Assembly (NCBI RefSeq): GCF_030272615.1
Contig: NC_081413.1
Span: 447,312,538-447,376,537 of the forward strand
Direction: 5' to 3'
DNA: 64,000 nucleotides
DNA from: Cryptomeria japonica
Taxonomy: Eukaryota > Streptophyta > Pinopsida > Cupressales > Cupressaceae
Shown here: in pieces, positions 59,865 through 64,000 of the stretch
How the letters are laid out: every line of letters begins with the position of its first letter
Position numbering within the stretch: position 1 is the stretch's first letter
Program-made: the position numbers and the translations under genes
Notes under the pieces: model-generated
Told to the model about the DNA's origin: nothing
What the model saw: the letters and a program-made list of their open reading frames with translations, nothing else
Database searches by the model: none

Positions 59865-60305
59865 TGGTTAGCGCATATGAAAAATTGCATAGCACATAGG
59901 GTTTTAGATTTTGGGTAGCGTCTGAAAAGTTAGGGTAGTGCATAGATTTGCTAGGTTAGCGCATAGCCATAGATTAGTGCATTAGGGACATAGGGTAGCG
60001 CAAAGGGTTGAACGGGTAGCGCATCGGGTAAACCTAGCACATTGGGTGCATAGGGGGTCGCATGGGTAAGGGTAAGTAGCGCATAGGTCTGACCTTGCAC
60101 ATAGGGTTAGATAGGTGGCACAAGCGTGGGCTAGGTTAGTGAATGGTATAGGTTTTAGTGCTTAGGGTAGATTACATAGCGCATTGGAAGGAACAGATAG
60201 TGCATAGAGTCAATCTAGCATGTGGGGTAGATAGGATAGTGCGTGGAGAAAATAGGCTAGCACATAAGTAGGATTTCAGCGCATAGCCAAATTTAGTTAG
60301 TGCAT
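59865..60305. repeat. Phased TAGCGCAT-type motif array, about 22 sites
   Basis: Consensus TAGCGCATAGG. Exact TAGCGC near 59868, 59915, 59957, 59996, 60017, 60077 and 60176. Transition variants TAGTGC and TAGCAC fill the other steps (about 59889, 59936, 59975, 60034, 60157, 60198, 60236, 60258, 60298). Steps are mostly 17-22 bp. The variants are what loss of CG methylated cytosines gives. Confidence 0.85.
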
Positions 60306-60488
60306 GTGGTAGGTTTTGTGGATAGGATTATTTGTGAATGAGAAAATTTTGTAGGATGAGGTCAGTTTTGCCGAGATAAGTGCAATTTGTTCATTTCTAT
60401 GTCTGCTATCATGGTTTTGATAGTTTGTCCAATATGGGTGCTAATATAGCTTGGTTTGATTTGTGATTTTTCAAGTTGATATATGTGG

Positions 60489-60660
60489 AGCTTGAAGTGT
60501 GCTATAAGCTAATATGATTGTGGAACTTGAGTTGTGTTACAAGTTGATATGGGTTGGAAACTTGAGTTGTATTACAAGTTGATGTGATGTGGAAACTTGA
60601 GTTGTGTTACAAGTTTGATATGATTTTTGAAAACGTGAGTTGTGTTACAAGTTGATATGG
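60489..60660. repeat. 35-bp tandem repeat, 4-5 copies
   Basis: ACTTGAGTTGTGTTACAAG begins at 60525, 60560 and 60595, and ACGTGAGTTGTGTTAC at 60633. A weaker copy is at 60489. Confidence 0.85.
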
Positions 60661-60782
60661 ATGGATATGATGTAGAACTTGATTAGTTTTTTCAAAGTTT
60701 TCAAGTTTTTGATGTGATTTTCATTTTGATATCTATGTTTTGATAAGGAAAATGATATTGTATTTGTTTTGCTATTTGATAG

Positions 60783-62724
60783 GAGCGATTAGGAGTGGTT
60801 CAGTCACGCGAGCGGTTCCCTAGACCATTGGAATTAATACCACAGTTGTTATAGGATGATCTAGAGATTATTGATAGATGTGGCCTATCTTCCCTTTTAG
60901 ATATGCCTCAGTTTACTGTGAACCAGGGTTTACTTACAGCCCTGGCAAAGAGATGGCACAGTGACATGAATACCTTCCACTTCGCCACAAGGGAGATGAC
61001 GGTGACCCCAGAGTATTGTTACGGATCTTGCATATACCTGTAGTAGGTGCACTACTACCTTATGAGCAATCAAAGGAGGGTGGGATAGAGGTACTTCGCT
61101 GGATATTTCATGATGACACAATGTGTAGATATGAGATCCCGTGGCAGGATTTTCTAGATTTAGACTATGCGCCTCTTCCATCAGTACTGGACTAGGTGGT
61201 TTCCTATGCCCCGATAGTAGGTCGAAGGGATTATCTATAGGATGGGGACTAGTGCTAGAGGAGATGGTTACACAGGGTCTTAGGTTCGTATGGGGATTGA
61301 CTATGCTAGCCCATTTGTATAGGGACTTGCATGAGGTAGTCTACCTAGGTTACGACAGTTTGTCAGCTGGCGTGACACTTCTACAGGTATGGTGTTGGGA
61401 GCACATTCCCATAGCTAGGCCATTGGTGGATAGAGATAGGCCTATTGGGTGTGCATATGCATATGGATACAGGGGGCTAGTTGTCCAGCGGAAGCTGGAG
61501 CATTGGAGGAGGATATTAGATGATATTGATATGGTCATCTAGCGACTGTATACAAGTTGTGAGGTTTGGGCTAAGGATGGGCTGGAGATGCCATACAATT
61601 TAATGACTCGATTTTTGATAGGGTGGACCCCATTTGTGATTGAGAGATTCTTGGTTACTAGAGTTTTATGGTAGTATGGTCGTCGGTAGGGGATACCACA
61701 GGGGACCTATTTGTATGTGCGGTAGAGGCAGGATATACTGGATTGGGGCTCGACTATTGACAGTGTGGTGGCCATAGAGGAGTTTGTGCAGTTAGCAGGC
61801 CAGATATGGGACTATGCCCTTGAGATATTAGATGTTGGTATGACGGATGAGTTTGTAGATTGTTTACAGCTCGTGTCATGGTGAGGATATCAGATCCAAC
61901 AGAGATGCAGCCTACTTTCGATGATGATGAGGATGAGGGATGTGGAGATGGGGATGAGGGAGATGATGGAGGAGGTGGAGGAGGATGACGAGGGAGACAA
62001 TACCAGGGGAGGAGAGGAGACAGGGGTAGGGATGGTGGTGATAGAGGGGTGCGGGTGGAGAGAGTAGTTTGGTGAGCTATAATGGATAGAGGGAGAGGAG
62101 GATTGGCTATTGGAGCAGGGGGTGAGGGGAGAGTAGCAGAGGTGATAGCAACGGTGGGAGGGATTGATGATTTTAGATGACTAGCTCGGAGGAGGAGGAC
62201 TGATGTGCTACCTCCACTAGCACTAAGGATAGGGGGAAGGACGTGGAGTGTGTCTTCCTTGGTACCCCTTCAGGTTTAGGTTTCGATGCATCAAGAGGAT
62301 GCTTAGAATAGGACCCTACAGGTGACAGTGCAGTAACTATAGGCATAGTTACTGGCGCAACAACATCATATTACACAGCTGAACACCGAGCGTGATACTG
62401 AGATAGAGTGGTGGGGTTGAGAAGAGGAGCTCGCAATGAGTTTGTAGAGAGTGGCAGCAGGTGGTCCAATGAGAGACACCTTGAGAGAGCTGGCTTTGAG
62501 AGCCAAGGAGGTGGAGTTCTATCAGTGCCATTATGAGGATACGATGCCTAGGGAGCGCCGAGTACAGAGTTTCATGCAGTCAAGATCGAGTCGATCTCAA
62601 GAGACTGGTTCGTGGTCAGAGAGAAGAGGTGTCATGGGGCCTCATAGATAGGATCCACCTAGAGATCCAGGGGCTAGGACATCTGCATCGAGACCATCTC
62701 CTTCAGGAGATAGTCACTCTTGAG
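60783..62724 (+). pseudogene. PMD antisense ORF, copy 3, exon 2
   Basis: Starts ERLGVVQSRERFPRPLELIP and continues with SDMNTFHFATREMTVTPE. Shifts near 61017 and 61200 precede the PMD core: GGFLCPDSRSKGLSIGWGLV, HLYRDLHEVVYLGY, LLQVWCWEHIPIARP, LEHWRRILDDIDMVI, LMTRFLIGWTPFVIERF and RVLW[stop]YGRR. An acidic and Gly-rich segment follows (61920-62010), then a Glu/Leu/Arg coil to TGA 62722. TAG stops at Gln codons recur. It is antisense in element F, between its LTR and the missing pol. Confidence 0.78.
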
Positions 62725-63771
62725 AGACATTTTCTCCATTGTATTTTTATCATTTTTTGTTGTGGTGGGCACAGGCATGGCAGATACTATACATTGATCA
62801 TTTGTTGAGATATATATATATATATATGACAACACCATTTTCTTTGATCATGTGATGTGTTATGGATTTATGCTTTTATATGCTTGTGCTTATTCTATGA
62901 TGATGCAATAATTAGATAGATGTATGTGATGTGAATGCATGATGTTATGAGATGTATCTTCAAATGAGATGTATGATGTGATAATGATGTGCAACTAATT
63001 GTAAAATGATATGCAACTAACTGTATAATGATATGCAACTAGTTATAAAATGATGTGCAAGTAATTATTTTTGAGCATCCTCATTTTGTATTTGTCATCC
63101 GATATAGCCACATGTTATTTTCTTTCGATATATATATCATCATTGAGCATTGATTGATCTTGGGATATGTTGAAAATTTATACAAGCATAATGGTATAAT
63201 TGAACCATGATGACCTAAGAAAAATTTACGTGATGTTTGATTTTGCAAGATAGCACAAGCGTCAAGGTATAATTGAACTAGGATGACCTGAGTGTGGATT
63301 GCGTATAAACAGACAAGATTAAACCATTTATATGTGCAAAGTGGAATCATGTCTTTAGTGATATTCGTTGAATCACGTCTCGAGACAAGTCTTTGTACAG
63401 TACAAATGATCGATTCACATATAGAAAACTAGAAAAATATTGGAGTTTCCTGATGTTCTCTAGCCTTGAAGCATTTGTGGAGAAAATATAGAGAATCCAA
63501 TAATTCAAAAAGTTTAAATGCAAGAATAGTCAAAACTTTATGCAAAATGTAACATGTGATACTTTAGAAAATCATCCATCATATTGCTTTTGTGATTCTT
63601 TGTTTGATCGATCACTGTTTTGCTTTGTGTGAGCCTTTGGTTGTTGGATATGATGTTCTGAGTTTTGCAAATAGTTTTGATGGTTTGAACATGCTGCAAG
63701 TTTTAGACGGTTATTGCCTCTAGCTAAGTGTACCTCTCGATGCGGGTATGTACAGTGATTACCAAGCCATG
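62725..63771. other. Non-coding region after PMD copy 3
   Basis: AT-rich, no gene. A (TA)n run lies at 62808-62826 and a short repeat at 62985-63070. By analogy with 17133-18640 this would lead to pol of F, but a second LTR segment comes first. Confidence 0.5.
62985..63070. repeat. 23-bp tandem repeat, 4 copies
   Basis: ATGAT(A/G)TGCAACTA followed by (A/G)(T/C)TGTAAA-like bases repeats about every 23 bp. Confidence 0.75.
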
Positions 63772-64000
63772 GAGAAATAATTGGATTTAATTGAAATAAA
63801 GTTAGTTTAATTCAATTTGGTTGGGATTCCCTATTTAATTAAATGTAAATTTAAATAAAAGGTTTGGAAGAATAGATTTAATTAAATCAAATGATTTATT
63901 TAATTAAATGACCTACTAGGGGGTTAATGAATTTAATTAAATAAATTGAGTAATTTAATTAATTAAATAGAGGAATGTGGATAATTTAATTAATTTATAT
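63772..64000 (-). repeat. Truncated second copy of the F-type LTR
   Basis: Matches 58980-59210 in the same orientation, nearly identical (GGATTTAATTGAAATAAAG … AGGAATGTGGATAATTTAAT). It begins abruptly, in the middle of the LTR as seen at 57930-59277, and runs off the window. Confidence 0.8.

Larger units (their letters stand above)
59761..60782 (+). other. Intron of PMD copy 3
   Basis: Donor GTAAGT at 59761; acceptor TTTGATAG ending at 60782. Exon 2 then begins GAG CGA, as exon 2 of copy 1 begins GAG GAT. Contains the 20-bp phased array (59865-60305) and a 35-bp tandem repeat (60489-60660). Confidence 0.65.

Noticed and set aside
60783-62724. PMD as transposase of a DNA transposon
   Set aside because: No terminal inverted repeats or MULE transposase nearby; LTR and polypurine tract of a Tat element flank it.
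62808-62826. (TA)n run as a regulatory element
   Set aside because: Simple repeat in AT-rich DNA without further context.

Overview
The window is plant nuclear DNA made almost entirely of decayed, nested LTR retrotransposons. I found no intact host gene, tRNA, rRNA or CRISPR array. AT-rich spacers, Ty1/copia LTRs with a polyG 'GAGAGGGGGGG-TGAATCA' segment, Tat-like and Athila-like Ty3/gypsy elements and plant mobile domain (PMD) ORFs point to a large-genome seed plant. A gymnosperm is plausible but cannot be proved from sequence alone. Element names (Tat-1, E, G, B, A, D, C, H, F) are my own labels.

Layout. 1-4191: 3' part of a Tat-like gypsy element (Tat-1, + strand) carrying an antisense two-exon PMD gene, then a polypurine tract and an LTR. 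4192-8857: non-coding, with a degenerate repeat field at 6880-8500. 8858-12488: element E, one long frame of about 1,200 codons of unknown function, closed by stop codons. 13549-15056: 5' LTR of a copia fragment (G, - strand). 15327-17132: second PMD pseudogene, antisense in Tat-like element B. 17133-24479 and 49592-55086: element B (- strand), split by a nest. H (copia, - strand, 55087 to about 57920) was hit by B. About 57930 to 64000: Tat-like element F (- strand) with the third antisense PMD gene.

The nest is five deep: H (copia) < B (Tat gypsy) < A (pol-less copia-like element, 24485-49586) < D (Athila-like gypsy, 27665-46042) < C (copia, 29941-37296). Target-site duplications support A (TTTGG on both sides), D (AAAGA/AAAGG) and C (GATAC/GCTAC). 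Removing A or C with one duplication copy puts the interrupted reading frame of B or D back in phase exactly.

Most notable signal: in Tat-1 and F the antisense PMD gene has the same model: TATA box, 25-codon exon 1, intron, large exon 2. In both, the intron holds an array of TAGCGC-core motifs spaced about 20 bp apart (two helical turns). Element B has palindromic TCGTACGA motifs about 22 bp apart next to its primer binding site. I propose, as inference, a self-recognition module (PMD protein plus phased motif array) comparable in logic to the VANC anti-silencing proteins of VANDAL transposons. Separately, stops inside otherwise preserved frames are mostly TAG at expected CAG or TGG codons, a footprint of CHG-methylation decay.
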